The position numbers and the translations under genes are program-made. Below, piece after piece: positions 1 to 12,258 of a stretch of DNA of 64,000 bases. Under the pieces are notes generated by a model. The model was not told the origin of the DNA. It saw only the letters and a list, made by a program, of their open reading frames with translations, and made no database searches. The stretch's first letter is position 1. Each line of letters starts with the position of its first letter. Source of the stretch: Prunus persica. Its lineage: Eukaryota; Streptophyta; Magnoliopsida; Rosales; Rosaceae. The stretch is from assembly GCF_000346465.2 (NCBI RefSeq), contig NC_034012.1, forward strand, positions 11,020,294 to 11,084,293. Reading direction: 5' to 3'.

Positions 1-662
1 TTTACAGTCTTTGTTCTTTGTATACTATTTATCCGTTGATCGAATAAATTTCTATTGCCCCTTATTTAACAAAAAAGAAAAAAGAATTCCATACAAGCTC
101 AAGAAATTTGAATTATTTAGTGCTAGCCTTCAGAAATTTAGGATGTTGAACATTCTTATTTTTTCAGTGTAAATAACTTAATTGAAATTTTATTCCTCCA
201 AGGCCAAGTGTCATTATAATATAAAATTACGAGGTACACAGAGGGCAGAAAAGAAAATCAAAGACTAGCGCACATAAACTGTAAAAAGAATTTTCATTTT
301 AAAATTAAATAAGCTTTTCCCATCTCATAACTCTACAATTCCCGATTACAGAAATTCATCGGTTTCTAAATTCAAGGTGTAGTTTTTCTTTTTCTTTTTT
401 TCAAATTTTTTTTTTTCCAACAAATCTATTTTCTTTCTTGTTGTCCGATCGGACTGGCTCTCCAACTGAACTCCACATCCGATAGGCACAACAAGCACAA
501 GGGTAACAAATGGAACGCTCTAATATTACAAATCTCACCAGATCTCTCTCATTCTCTCTCTCTCTCTCTATACACATTTGCCAATAGGGAAAATGGACTG
601 GCTCCTTTGTAGCATTATCAACTCAACTTCCCCAGGATCAAGGGACACAATTATTTGGCTCC
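1..662. other. 3' flank of WD40 gene, no further gene seen
   Basis: AT-rich sequence downstream of the minus-strand WD40 stop codon. It contains a short CT microsatellite at about 547-568 and several A/T homopolymers. The part nearest the stop is probably the 3' untranslated region. No credible coding sequence is visible. Confidence 0.6.
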
Positions 663-3600
663 TTAAATCCGAATCGGCAATCCAAAATTTTGGAAAGTTC
701 TAATTTCACCTCGAAGGCCAGCAGTTACAATCACCATACCCCAGGCTGACATGTTTTGGTTAAAACCATTCGTAAAATCAAAACTAACACGCGGGCTTCG
801 GTTCCTAGTAGCTAGAAGTAGTTTCTCCTCGGGCCATGTTGCTGAAATTCTATCAAAGAAGTAAGTGTTGGATGCACTTGAAATGGTTCCGTGAAGAGGG
901 CTATTGGTGCAACCAGATGCCGAACGTGAACCCTCATTGCCATTAGCCACCTCGACAGGCGTAGGGGGATGGTTGGCTGTGGAGACCTCATCAAGATTGT
1001 TGTCAAGCCCATTTTGTTCTGCATCTTGTAATCCCCATGAATCGCCCACTCCAGGCCAAGGGATGGCCACTGATACATCTTGGCAATGGAAATGCTCATA
1101 GGAGCGTGTGACGGTAACGCTTTTGCTTCTGCTAGGTCGGGAATCAGCTTCATGTTTCCATATATATACATGAGAATCCTCACTAGCAGATACCACATAT
1201 TTACCATTTGCTGTGAGGGTGGCTGAGATTTGACTATTTGCGTTACGAAATCCTGTAAAAAAAATAAGACCAAGTCACCCTATGAAAAACGCAAACCTCT
1301 AAGATGCATGCACTGATATTTGAGATAACATGTTCATGGATCTAGCAGGCAAAGCATTATCGTGCACCTATTGCCTAGAAAACACATCTCTCTGCTCCAT
1401 TATATTATCTTGTTACTGAACATGCACTCAACTGGGTAACAAACCAAAGTTGAAGAAAAATATAATATCAGCAATCTGACACCATTTATAGCGCTTCCAT
1501 AAATGACCCGAGAAAAGTCATGGAAGTAAAGAAACACAAAGCATAAAGTTTTGGTAACACCATTGGCTTCAGAAACTATATCAGATTAGAGGGGCAAAAA
1601 TTCATATATCATACAATTTGAAATAGCTAAAATAACAAATGACAAAAATCATAGAACAACATGTGCTTACCCTTGAACTTGTGAACCAGATCAATACTAT
1701 CAACAACCCTGATTCGTGAATCCGCAGATGTGATGAGTACTTCTGATGAACTTCCGGGTGCAAACTATCAAATGAGACTAATTAGCAACTGAAAAGAATC
1801 CATAAAACTTGCCACTCAAATAATCAAAGAATGAAAGTACACGATGGAAAAAAACCAAGTTGTAATGGTAAGAGGGGAATAAGGATCAGCACCCTTTATT
1901 GTCATGGCTAAAAGTATCATCTGAACAGAGTAAAAGGGATCAAGCCAATTATTACCTGAAAACCCGTGATTTTCTTCTGATGAGATTTCTTTTTCTTGTT
2001 CTGCAAATTAATTTGGCTCTTCTGTTGCAACTTATTCTCTGAAAAGGTTGAAAACATTTATTAGTCGAGTGTGCTACAAACACAGAGAGGGAGAAAGGGA
2101 GAGGGGGGGGGGGGGGGAGGGAAGGGGGTGGAAAGGAGAAGAGGGAGGGAGAGGGAAGAGAGAGAGAGCAACTTGTACCGGATGTGTTGTATAAACGACA
2201 GCTCCCTTTGTATGAACCAACTAGGGCACCCTTCAAATATCAACACAAATGTCTTGAGATATGAACGATAATTAAAAATTACATAAAGACAGCACAAAAT
2301 ATACGGCCTAACCTGACCATCAGGAGTGTAGCAAGCAGCTGTGACCATCTCATGCAGATCATTCCAATCAACCACTTGGCGATCAGGGATGCTCCATATG
2401 CGAACCTTAGCATCAAGTGATCCACTAATGAAGTATCTATCATCAACAGGGTTAAACTGGATGCAAGTTACTGCATCAAGACAAATGCAAAATAGAGTAA
2501 TCAGAAACAAATGATAAGAGATGGGGAGAGATATGCATATCTCTTGCAGATTTATACTATTCTGTTTCAGAAAAGATGTTAAACCACCAAACTATAAGAA
2601 ATCGGATAAACACACTTAAGGAAGGATTCAAAACAAAATTTCTTGGCAAGATTAACAAATACCCTTCCCACCCCTTACCACATGAGCCCAAAATGAAATG
2701 GTCATACTCAATATTAGACATGAAACTCCTTTTCCTTGACATCAAATGTAAGTACTTGAATTTTCAGTGGTTTTATAACCCCTGAAGGAAGCCGTGTGCA
2801 CATTAGCGCCTTTTTATGCAACAGTTGTTCATGTAGGAGCCAAATAAAATGGCAGAGTAATAGCTGAACACAGGCCAAATATGCTTACCATAGTCACTAT
2901 GTGAAAATATCTTCAAACAAGTCTTGGTAGATAAATGCCACAGGCGCACAGTTTTGTCCATTGAAGATGAGAGCAGGTGCTGGAGAAAAGGAAAGGAAAA
3001 AAATCTTACTTAGGCATTCTGCAAAAGGAAAAAATAGGCGAGAATAAAAAAAAAACTATCCACATTATTTCCATCACACTCTTCACACCATTTAAATGAA
3101 TCTGCGTCTATCTTTCTACACATATTATTAAGGAAAGACTTATTTACAAAAACATATCCTAAAAGAAATTTTATATTTGGTAAAAAGAAGAAAAAGGGCA
3201 CACATAAGTCAATAAGGTTTTGAGGGATTTTCTTGACCAGAAGATGTTTAGGGTTATAATTTGAAATTTTGAGTATTCTCAAAATAATCAAAAGTTAGAG
3301 ATAAAAATAAATAAAAAGTGCCTCACATAAAAACTATGCTACTCTATCTAAATACTGATAACGCCATTTCCTCCACAGTCATCCTTTTTTTATTAAACAA
3401 TTGCTACATTGAATGATTATAGCCAATTCCCTATGCCCGCCCTTTGGATCCACTAAAACACAATTACCAAAAGGCAGTGAACAGAAACGTGCATTGTTTT
3501 AATTTCCACGCATGACTAAAAAATAATAGTAATGGCATATCCAAGACTTGAACTTATTGAGGATCCTACGAACATAAGCAACCATCACACCACTTATCTG

Positions 3601-6081
3601 TGACAGAGTTTATTTCAACCTTAGATCCTCCTACCCTTTATTAATCTGATTTTGATGATTCCATTGAAAAGTAATCATGAATACATCCTTATACACTTAA
3701 AATTTAAAATAATGTTGTTCGAAAATCTCAAGAAAGCAATTGTCCAAGTTCAAATACAGATAAAGTGAGACATGAGCAATCAAATATTTATACTATGGAA
3801 ACAGTCAAGTGGTAGTCAAATGTTTCATTCATTTATCAGATATCTACACTCCACCAATGCACTCACTTTGAAAGTGCCTAGAATTAGGGAAATAAACAGC
3901 ATATATACTAGAGTAAGGATAGTTCCAGAATCAGATAACATATGCACCAGCATCGGATAATTCCTGAGCCAGATCAACGATCCTTCCCCAAATTTTTACT
4001 GTGGCATTTTATCAGACCTCCTATTGACTAATCCAAATATGGTAAAAGGTATCAATGATTTATTGTCTCTGTGTTCCTAGAAACTTAACAGAGCAGCTTC
4101 ACCAATTTCAAGGTGCACATAACAAAACCTAGAAGGTGTAATCATAATGAAAACCTACGTATTTTAAAGTTCCTCTCTGTTAAATGTCAACTGAAAACAA
4201 AGAGAAAACTATCTGTACCTTCAGTAAAACCTATCCTCTTGGACCCTTCATATGACTCAATTCATATATCCCTCTCCATGTGTATCTAGTCATAACGAAA
4301 ATAAAGACAAAATCCTAGGCTACAAAGTAGTAAGGAAGGTCAGTCAGATTGCTTTGGATACACAAAGTTAATGGTGTCCTTGGATCATATGAAAGAGAAA
4401 CAAACATCCATTAAAAATCCAGCCAACATTTGGCATCAAGAAACATCCAAGCAAATAATGTAAAGGCGCAGAAGGAGAAATTAAAACAAACTCCTACAAT
4501 ATCAGAACAGTAACTAACCTGTGACTTGGACCAAGAGAGGTCAAGCACATCATCAAGATGCCCTTGGAATGAAGAAATGGGTTTTTCTGAAAGTGCAAAC
4601 ACAGTCTCCGGAATCACATAATGGTCCGAACTCACCGATTTTCGACTGATTGACGACCTCCCTCTCCTCTTCTTTTCAACATGGTTGTCCACATTCGGCG
4701 AGACTGAAGATGGTTCCGGTGACCCATTGGAAAATAACAAGTTGAAATTGCTATCTTCTGATTTCTCCATCAACAGGTCACCCTTCCTCTCACTCTCCAT
4801 TACTTTCCAAACATGGATCACACAATCCTCACCAGCACTGGCCAAATACTTCCCATCCAAACTAAACTTAATACTCCAAATAGACCCATTATGCGCTTGA
4901 ATCTCCTGACTCTTGTACATTGCGGTGAGCTCTTTACATGATTTCCCGTACTGCCTCACCCTCACCCTCTCCGGCCCATGAAAGGACACATCCTGGCTGT
5001 CGTCCGTGGCGGAGCTCGACCTCCGACCACCTTTTTCCGACGACGTGTCCCTCTCGTCACTACTCCGTCTATCCCTATGACCCGTCATGGTACTTGCAAC
5101 ACTCTTGATGCTCTTAAACCAACCCCCTCTCTTCTTCAACTTTGAAACTCCACCATTGCCCCCGTTGGCATTGGACTCCAAACCATCCTTATGACCCTCC
5201 TCCACATTCTGCCTCCTCATGAGTTCTTGAACAATTGGTGAATGACCAACACTCATCTCAAACTCCTCCATGGTCAACTGCTTCCCAGTCCCTACTTCCT
5301 TCAGCTTGTTCCACATACCATCTTCCCTAATCTCATTCACAACAAACTCTTTCCCATTGTCAAGGTTCCTAATGGTACAAACTTGGGCATTGCCATTGCC
5401 ATCAGTAACCTTAACAATCCCATTACAATCTAACTCCTCATCAACCTTGGAATCGCTTCGAATCTCGTCTGCCCTTCTGGAATTTTTTCCGGAAGGCGGC
5501 TTATTCGGTGGAGATGAGTTGCTTTTACCGCTTGAAGACTTCAAAACGCAATTTTTTGAATTTCTATTTACAAAAGAACCGGTTTCGGGTTCAGGCTCGG
5601 TCTCAGCCTCACCCGAAGCACAACGAATCGAAAGAATTGGAGGAGAAGAAATAGATGAAGTAGAACAAGCGTTATTACACTGGTCGCCTCCGTCGGATTT
5701 CGAACGGACGATGCCATTAACGCCTCCACCACCAGAACTCAGTTGACTGATCAAATAGTCCGACGACACCGACCGCCCGAAGTCGCCGGCGTAACCAAGA
5801 TGGGGCTTGGCCCGGGTAAGAACCGGGTCGCCGGTGAGACCCATTTCGCTGAGGAGTTTAGAACGGCGTTCGGAGACGGAGGAAGGCTCGGAGATCCAAA
5901 CGTCGTATTTGATGGAGGCGCCCATTGGGAATTTGGGTACTGCATAATTCGGGTTCGGGTCGGACTCGGTGTCGGAGCCGGAGTTGGAAGTGGAGCAGGA
6001 GCAAGAGGAGGAGACAATGCGATCGAGAGACTCGTAGAAGCACTCGGTGTCTTCGTCTTCTTCCCCTCGGGCCTTGCTCAT
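663..6081 (-). CDS. WD40 repeat protein (WDR44-like), 7 exons, 876 aa
   Basis: Spliced minus-strand gene. The exons fit in frame with GT-AG borders: 4519-6081, 2889-2979, 2313-2470, 2179-2230, 1956-2038, 1671-1764 and 663-1252 (2631 nt with stop). The long first exon encodes a charged, Ser-rich, low-complexity N-terminus (about residues 1-385) with a basic stretch. WD repeats follow: one at about 392-427 ending in a VWKV-type strand, one starting near 504 that continues over the first splice junction, and further blades through '[11 protein letters not shown]', '[11 protein letters not shown]', '[10 protein letters not shown]' and '[13 protein letters not shown]'. A last blade lies near the C-terminus. 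That is about seven blades, enough for one beta-propeller. Plant relatives are called WDR44-like (Arabidopsis At3g15470/At5g24320 group) and are presumed scaffolds; the function is not known in detail. The start is the first Met of the ORF. The 5' leader is rich in GA repeats. Confidence 0.93.
2103..2117 (+). repeat. G15 homopolymer in WD40 intron
   Basis: A run of 15 G lies in a G/A-rich stretch (about 2083-2168) inside the 140-bp intron between exons 4 and 5. In the transcript it is a C/U-rich tract just upstream of the acceptor at 2039-2040. The G strand could form a quadruplex. Confidence 0.8.
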
Positions 6082-6308
6082 CGTTTACTGGGCATTCCCA
6101 TTTGGTAATGAAAATGCCCGAGAAATTTCGCCGACGCCGATCGGATCCGACCCGGGTGCGGCCGAAACGGTGGCGTTTTGATGATGGTTTGGAAAATCGG
6201 CCGAACTGTTTGTTGGTTCCAGAGAAAGTGGAGTGGGAATTTGATGGGATCGGACAAGAAACGGGTGTGGAAGTGTGTGGGTTTCGGGTTGTGAATCAGA
6301 TCCGATAA

Positions 6309-6414
6309 CGGGCAGAGAGAGAGAGAGAGAGCGGGGAACAAAGCCCTATGCTGCTTGGGGTTGTTTGGGTTGGGGCTTGAGCAATGTTGTTGTTGTTGTT
6401 GTTGTGTGTATCAG

Positions 6415-6452
<38 letters not shown>
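6309..6452. repeat. GA microsatellites in WD40 leader/promoter
   Basis: Two GA tracts (about 6309-6331 and 6420-6452) and a GTT run (about 6386-6402) lie 230-370 bp upstream of the WD40 start codon. GA/CT tracts are common in plant 5' leaders and core promoters, and three other genes here also carry one. A regulatory role is possible but not shown. Confidence 0.7.
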
Positions 6453-6457
<5 letters not shown>

Positions 6458-7535
6458 AGAGAGGAATTTTCTTGTTTGTGTTTCTATTAAAAAGCAAAAT
6501 GGGTGACAAAGTGGGAAAGTGGGAAAGGAAACGTTTGGCTTTAGACTTTGATTTTAATTCTTAAGATTTGAGGGTTGGAAATAAATTTTTTTCTATATAT
6601 GTATTAACAAAAAAACAAATTTTAGTTTTCAATTTGTTTTAGTGTGATATTATTGTCACTCTGCAAACGATTCATCTTCGTGTAACAAGAAAATAACTAC
6701 ACAACCTCTCTCTTTTTTTTCCTTTTTATTTAGAACTTTTCAATATTTTCTTCATCGTAGAGAGGAGAGGGGATTCGAAATTAAAACTTTTTTATATGAA
6801 TATAATACGTGTGGGTTTAATTTCTTTGAAGATTTGAATTCTCTTTTGGATGTTAAGGTTTAACTTTCTTCATGTTCTTTGATTGAGGTTTGAAAATCTT
6901 CAACAACAACAAAAAAAAGGAAGTTTGAAACTGCTAATTGTGCTTCAATCCCTAAATAGTTGAGAAAATTGACAATCAAAACATTCCAAAAATTACTTGC
7001 TTTAAAATGTAATCCAACTCTCTTTTTATGATTTGATTTACATCCAATTAATATGAAGGATGGATGCCGTAGAAAATGTAATGAAAAGGTACCTTGTTTT
7101 GTTTTTTTGACCATTATGTTGAGAAAATCGCCAGCATGGACACATGTGGAGCACCCTCTTTTTGTTAACGTCACTCCCCAATCGGAAAACAACAAATTAA
7201 AATTGAAAAATATATATATATAGAGTGACCAATTCTTGTTTTTTATTTTTATTTTATTTTATTATAACAAGCAATTGATATACATTTTTTTTTGTATAAT
7301 TTACTTTTGAAAGGGAATTCCAACTTTTGTTGCATTTTATTGGTGCATCTATGATAATAGTAAGTATGTGACTTGCACAAGCCTCATCTTCATGAGACAA
7401 GCACATGTGTTTCTGCATGAAATCGTATTCTTTGCTTTAGAACCTAACATCTCTATTATCACCCCCCCCCCCCCCCCCCCCCCCCCCCACTATTTCATGT
7501 CATTTATACATAAAGCTTAAAAGTACAATATCAAA
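6453..7535. other. Intergenic, contains C27 homopolymer
   Basis: AT-rich spacer with no convincing gene. A pure run of 27 C occupies 7462-7488. Such a run is unstable and prone to sequencing error, so its length should be treated with care. Confidence 0.6.
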
Positions 7536-7549
7536 AATAATTTAAAATT

Positions 7550-7692
7550 ATTAACGGGGTCTAGCCCAATAAAAAAGGTCTTGATTTACAGACCAGTAGT
7601 TTAAGGTTCGAACCCTCATGACACCTTGACAATGTGTGTGTGCGAGAAAACACCCATTTTTCAATATCACTCTTGTATCAAATAATAATAAT
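7550..7692 (+). mobile_element. tRNA-derived SINE with 14-bp target duplication
   Basis: The body starts near GGGGTCTAGCCC (7556), which resembles a tRNA box A region. It has a clear box B, GGTTCGAACCC, at about 7613, and ends in a simple AAT-rich tail. The 14-mer AATAATTTAAAATT flanks it at 7536-7549 and 7693-7706. Box A plus box B, a simple tail and a perfect target duplication are the hallmarks of a SINE. A second copy is at 16021-16170 on the other strand and an interrupted third one at 10889-11640. Confidence 0.85.
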
Positions 7693-7706
7693 AATAATTT
7701 AAAATT

Positions 7707-10700
7707 TACATAATAAGGAATAAAATGTGAATATTCTAAAACTTGTTTTTCTTTCTCGATCACTTTTCCCACCCTCATTTAAATCTCGAGAAATATAATT
7801 TAGATTATTGATCAAGTTGATTGTGGCTTAAATGTAGTTCAACCTGTGCACTAAACTCACTTTCAATTAGAGATTTAGTTTCCAAAACCCATAAAGAAAA
7901 TGTAATGTTTTGGTGTAATTTACACCGTATAAAATCAAACATGGTACTGTAGATGGAGATGGGAGGGAAAAGTAAAAATTGGAAGATGATGGTGATGTTA
8001 CCCAAACTTTCCAAAAGGAGTTTACCTCTAGTCCCGGGCTAGGCTATATGGGCCTAAATAATACATACATCACAACAGTAAGCCCAGTAAATTGAATGCT
8101 GGAGGAGCAGTACTAATTTCCACAGCCTATTCATGGCCAACTACTTGCCATTCATCTCACCTGTCACATGCTGTCCAGCCCATTACTGTTAAGTGAAGGT
8201 GACAACAACCCTAATGCCTTTCCTACTTGCTTCAACTGCTCTTGGGACCAAATAATTTACTCATAATAATTATTTTGACACAGAGACCATAAGTATATTA
8301 ATGTCTGCCAGTATTCATTTGACACATTCTGTGTATTTCTCTTTATGCTGCTGGTAGGTGGATCTTGTAGAGCATTTAGACCAAAATCCCGAGCACCATA
8401 CATGCATTAGGTCAAATCCGCGGAGAGGTCGAATTGAAAACCATGTATCGTATTTACTAATCATATTATTGATTACAGTCTATAAAATAAAGTAGCATCT
8501 ATTTACAGAGACATGTGATCAGCAATATGGTCGAAATAATTTTCTTGATGTTTGGTGAAACTTGCAATCTTTGATAACAATTTGAGGTCCTTGACCATGA
8601 AAACCTCATGAGAGTCATGACAAATCCTAAGTTTCTTACAACTTAAAATCAAATCATTACTTATAGGGAAGTTTTATCCCATTTGACTTTTTGCATAAAG
8701 TGGGTGGTGAGTGAGGTGTCATTTAGACAGCAATAACAGGAAAGGGTATAGGAAAAGAGCATGCTACAAATTTTATGGTAGTGTTTAGGTCCTAGGCCTT
8801 TTTAATTATAGAGCCAGATTCAAACTAGGGTTTGCAACTTGCGACGCAAGTCTAAGCCTATATGGTGGAGTAGGCTGAAGATTAAATTGTCAACACACAA
8901 CGAAAAGGAAACAAGTCAAAATAAATTGTTCCCATTTCTATGTCTATTGATCACCCACCTCTTCTTCAATCACGTGTTGCTTGCAGGTGTTTGGACTATA
9001 TTTTACAGAGCAGTGGGTGGGTTGGTGGTTTGTCAAAGACGATATGCCTATCTATCTCCCTCCCCCATAACCTATGAGCTATGACATCAATGAGGATCCT
9101 ATACATAGAAAAAAATTATCCGTTCTTGAAGGCATTTTTTTGGTATACTTATTTAAAGCTTTTCATGAAAAGGTAACTACACAAAAATAGGTATTTTTGA
9201 TTTAGATCGCGCACCCCGTGCTTGTAATATGTGATTGAGATTAAAAGTTAAGGAATATCAAGACAAATAAAGAATAGTGTGATACTATAATTTGGATACA
9301 TTTAAATATTACAGATATTATAAGAGATAATAATTTTTAACCGTGTCATCTTTCTATATTATAATATGTTAACGAATTATTTTATGCATCGATATTTTAA
9401 TACTATATAATAATTTCTCCAATTGAGGGTTGGGACACTTTGGTTTTTCCTTTTTCATAAAGAAAAATAGTCTAACTTTATATGATTTTTTACTCCAACC
9501 TGGATAGTCAAAGTCCTGAAGAACTAGGCTGTGTTGTCTCGTATAGTATACCTTGATAGCCGAGCTTTACATCCAAACATGCCGATGGTTTCCTTGTTTG
9601 TTAGGCTATGCATCTAATTGGATTATTAAGACTAAAATATAGTAAAGCAAACTTGAGCAATACTATTCTATCTCCAGCTAAAAAAGACATTGACCTGTTC
9701 CCAAACAATGCATTACAACTCATTCTTGCATATGAAGCTTGGGGAGCTCGTGTGAAAGCTTAAGATTAAAAAAAGAGAGAGATGGGAAGATACCAAGAAA
9801 GGGTTTTGGGCGGTGGCCGGCCCAGACCACCACCTCAGATTATAAACCAGATCAAATGTGCTTAGGAAATGTTTGAGACAGAGAGTTTGTTTGTATTACT
9901 AGACCATTCAGATTAATTTAATGTATAGAATACATGGTTAGCATACGATGGCATTCCTCAATATGGGCTCATTTCTTGAAAATTTTATTAAATTTTTGGG
10001 ATCTAACGGTTGTCTAACATGATATGAGTACATTTTGGCCATAGGTTGCATATCTTTTGTATGCATATGTTTGTCTCTTCAAGTGTAAAATGAGACTAAA
10101 CGTAATAGAAAGTATTAGCGTGATATACATTATTAGCTTATTACACCAGCCTAGTAAATTTTCAATGAGATCATAAGCTCCTCCTAATACGTAAGTAGTT
10201 GAACCAAATTTTGACATTAATAAACTTAATTGGATACTATCTTAAGAAGTAAAACCAATTGACTTGAGCTACATATCAGTCTCCATGGGACACTGGTGGT
10301 TAACTCATCCACGTAGTTTTGGTAGACAGATTGAGAGTTTGTGGTTTAAACTTACTTCCCCCCAACGAAACCAACAAAATAGAGAAGAATCAAGTCAACC
10401 CAAGCGATGATGTGGTTGACCAAACATGGAAAGTGTCAAATTATTATTATTATTATGGTGATGTTTGTGTAACGATAACGAACCCCCAGACAGTTGGACA
10501 AGACTTGCACGTAAAGCTAAAAGTGAGGCTTGGTACTTGTCAAAATGATAGCCTAAAGGATCTTGGTGCTTTGTCATGGAGGCCCAAGCAAAAACAAAAG
10601 CAGAGATATCCTCTTTTCTCACCGACTTGGTGCTCCACTCTCTCTTTGATTAAAGTTTTTTTTTATAGCAAAACTATGATTCTGTTCACCTTTCACTTCT

Positions 10701-10888
10701 CATCTTTCAAAAGCACTTTGAGGAGCTTCTGCTGGGCACTGGGCAAGCATGTTTCACACTTTACTTTATACTTCAAAAGAAATCTACTTCATTCCCTAAT
10801 GGACTTCTACTATTAGCAACTCTTCAATTAGTAATTTTTCTTTAACAGATATTTGACAAGATATATTGTTAAGTTAGAAAGGGAAAGT
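7707..10888. other. Intergenic spacer, no gene seen
   Basis: About 3.2 kb of AT-rich sequence with only short, shadow-like ORFs. A SINE-like string is visible near 10297-10350, but I could not find flanking duplications. Confidence 0.5.
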
Positions 10889-11640
10889 GGGTTTTCTCAC
10901 ACACACGTAAGTATTGCCAATGTTTCATGAAAATTCGAACCTGTGACTATTAATCTACAAGTTAGAGCACTTCCAGCAGTTTGCCTTTTGCCATGGCAAG
11001 GGGGGCTAGGGCAGTTACTATTCACGTGAATAGTGGCTACTCTTGCAAAAAACAATGTGTGTTTCCAGCAATTGCCCTTTGCCATGACAAATACTATTCT
11101 TTTTTTATTTTTTTCACAAATGTTTTTACCTAAACAATTAATTTGGATAAGATTTTCGATAACATTTTTGGGTTTCTACGTGTCAATGCTATTCATATCT
11201 CATAACTGAATAAATTTTTCAGTTTCAAATTTCATATAAATTTTTTTAAAAAATTGGCTGGTATTTATAGAAAAAAATTCATTAATTTTTGGGTATTTTT
11301 TTCAGTAATTTATTGCAAAAAAATTGTTTGCCATTGGATTGAGGAAAAAATCCGATCGGAGAGCCCAGACGACGCCACATGGCAACAGTAAAAAAAAATT
11401 CAAATGAGTGGGCTGACACCAACTTGGCGTCAGTGATGACATCAGCCAAAACTCAGGCTCGCGCTCCGGCTGAACTTCCCCTCGGCCCAACCCAGACTCG
11501 TGGCCCCCACCTCCTGCCGGGGCAAGCCTTTACTGCTAAAAACGTAATTTGGGCTCAAAACGCCCCCAACCCGTCCCCTGCCTTCTCTACTAGAACTGCT
11601 CTTAAAGTCATTTTTCACTCGAATAAATCTTATTCGCAAA
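10889..11640 (-). mobile_element. SINE copy interrupted by a Harbinger-like MITE
   Basis: The left segment 10889-10964 read on the minus strand shows the box B and body of the SINE seen at 7550 and 16021: a GGTTCGAA-type box near 10937-10944, then a TGTGTGAGAAAAC motif. The matching 5' part seems to resume after the inserted element at about 11602-11635, although it is diverged there. The MITE therefore looks nested in an older SINE. Confidence 0.5.
10965..11601. mobile_element. PIF/Harbinger-like non-autonomous element (637 bp)
   Basis: The termini are GAGCACTTCCAGCAG on the left and, reverse-complemented, GAGCAGTTCTAGTAG on the right. They are imperfect inverted repeats. TTA flanks both ends (10962-10964 and 11602-11604), as expected for the 3-bp TTA/TAA target site of PIF/Harbinger (Tourist-like) elements. 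No transposase is present. The right half is clearly more GC-rich than its surroundings. Confidence 0.75.
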
Positions 11641-12183
11641 ACAACAAATATTTGTTAAAGCAACTACTCATCTTATGAATAGCTGAAATTAAGAATATAG
11701 GTACATCACGTCTGATAAGACAACATTTTCTTTCGCCTTATCAAAACAGCAATTTAATTGTACCAAGTAGGATTCATGGATTTCTTGTCAAACCAGATTC
11801 ATGACAATTGGAGGCATCCAATGCACAGACGAAACAAATATATTAAAGACACATGGCTTAATTTCAACCGATGCCGTCTAATGAATTGTTTTACACCGTA
11901 GTCTTTGCTAGTTGTTGGAGTGACAAATTAATGCTATAAAAACATATAGATGGTGGAGAAGAGGAAGGAAAAAGTAGGCCTCCACACATTTTTTATGCAA
12001 CATATATTGAAAATAGCATCAAAACTTGCTTGAATGGGCATTAGAACAATCTATTCCCTTAACATTCTTGTTCCCATTAAACTCTTTAAATAAATCTAGA
12101 TATGAAAAAAGGGACCTAATTTTTTCACTCGTTTTTTATTCGTTTTACACTTTTTTTGTTGAAAATTATTTCTCACTTTTTTT

Positions 12184-12258
12184 TTTGTCCACTTACACTC
12201 TTTTAAATATTATAGTAAAAAAATATTAAAAAACAAAAAAGAGTGTAAGTGGATAAAA
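12184..12258. repeat. Inverted repeat, hairpin
   Basis: The arms share about 20 bp around GTCCACTTACACTCTTTT and its complement, with an AT-rich loop of about 29 bp. Possibly a decayed MITE. No TIR or target duplication was recognised. Confidence 0.55.

Noticed and set aside
5270..6308. Overlapping plus-strand ORFs opposite WD40 exon 1
   Set aside because: They are shadows of the strongly coding minus strand and have no recognisable domain.
10297..10380. Another SINE candidate with a GGTTTAAAC box
   Set aside because: No flanking duplication and no clear tail. Too degenerate to annotate.
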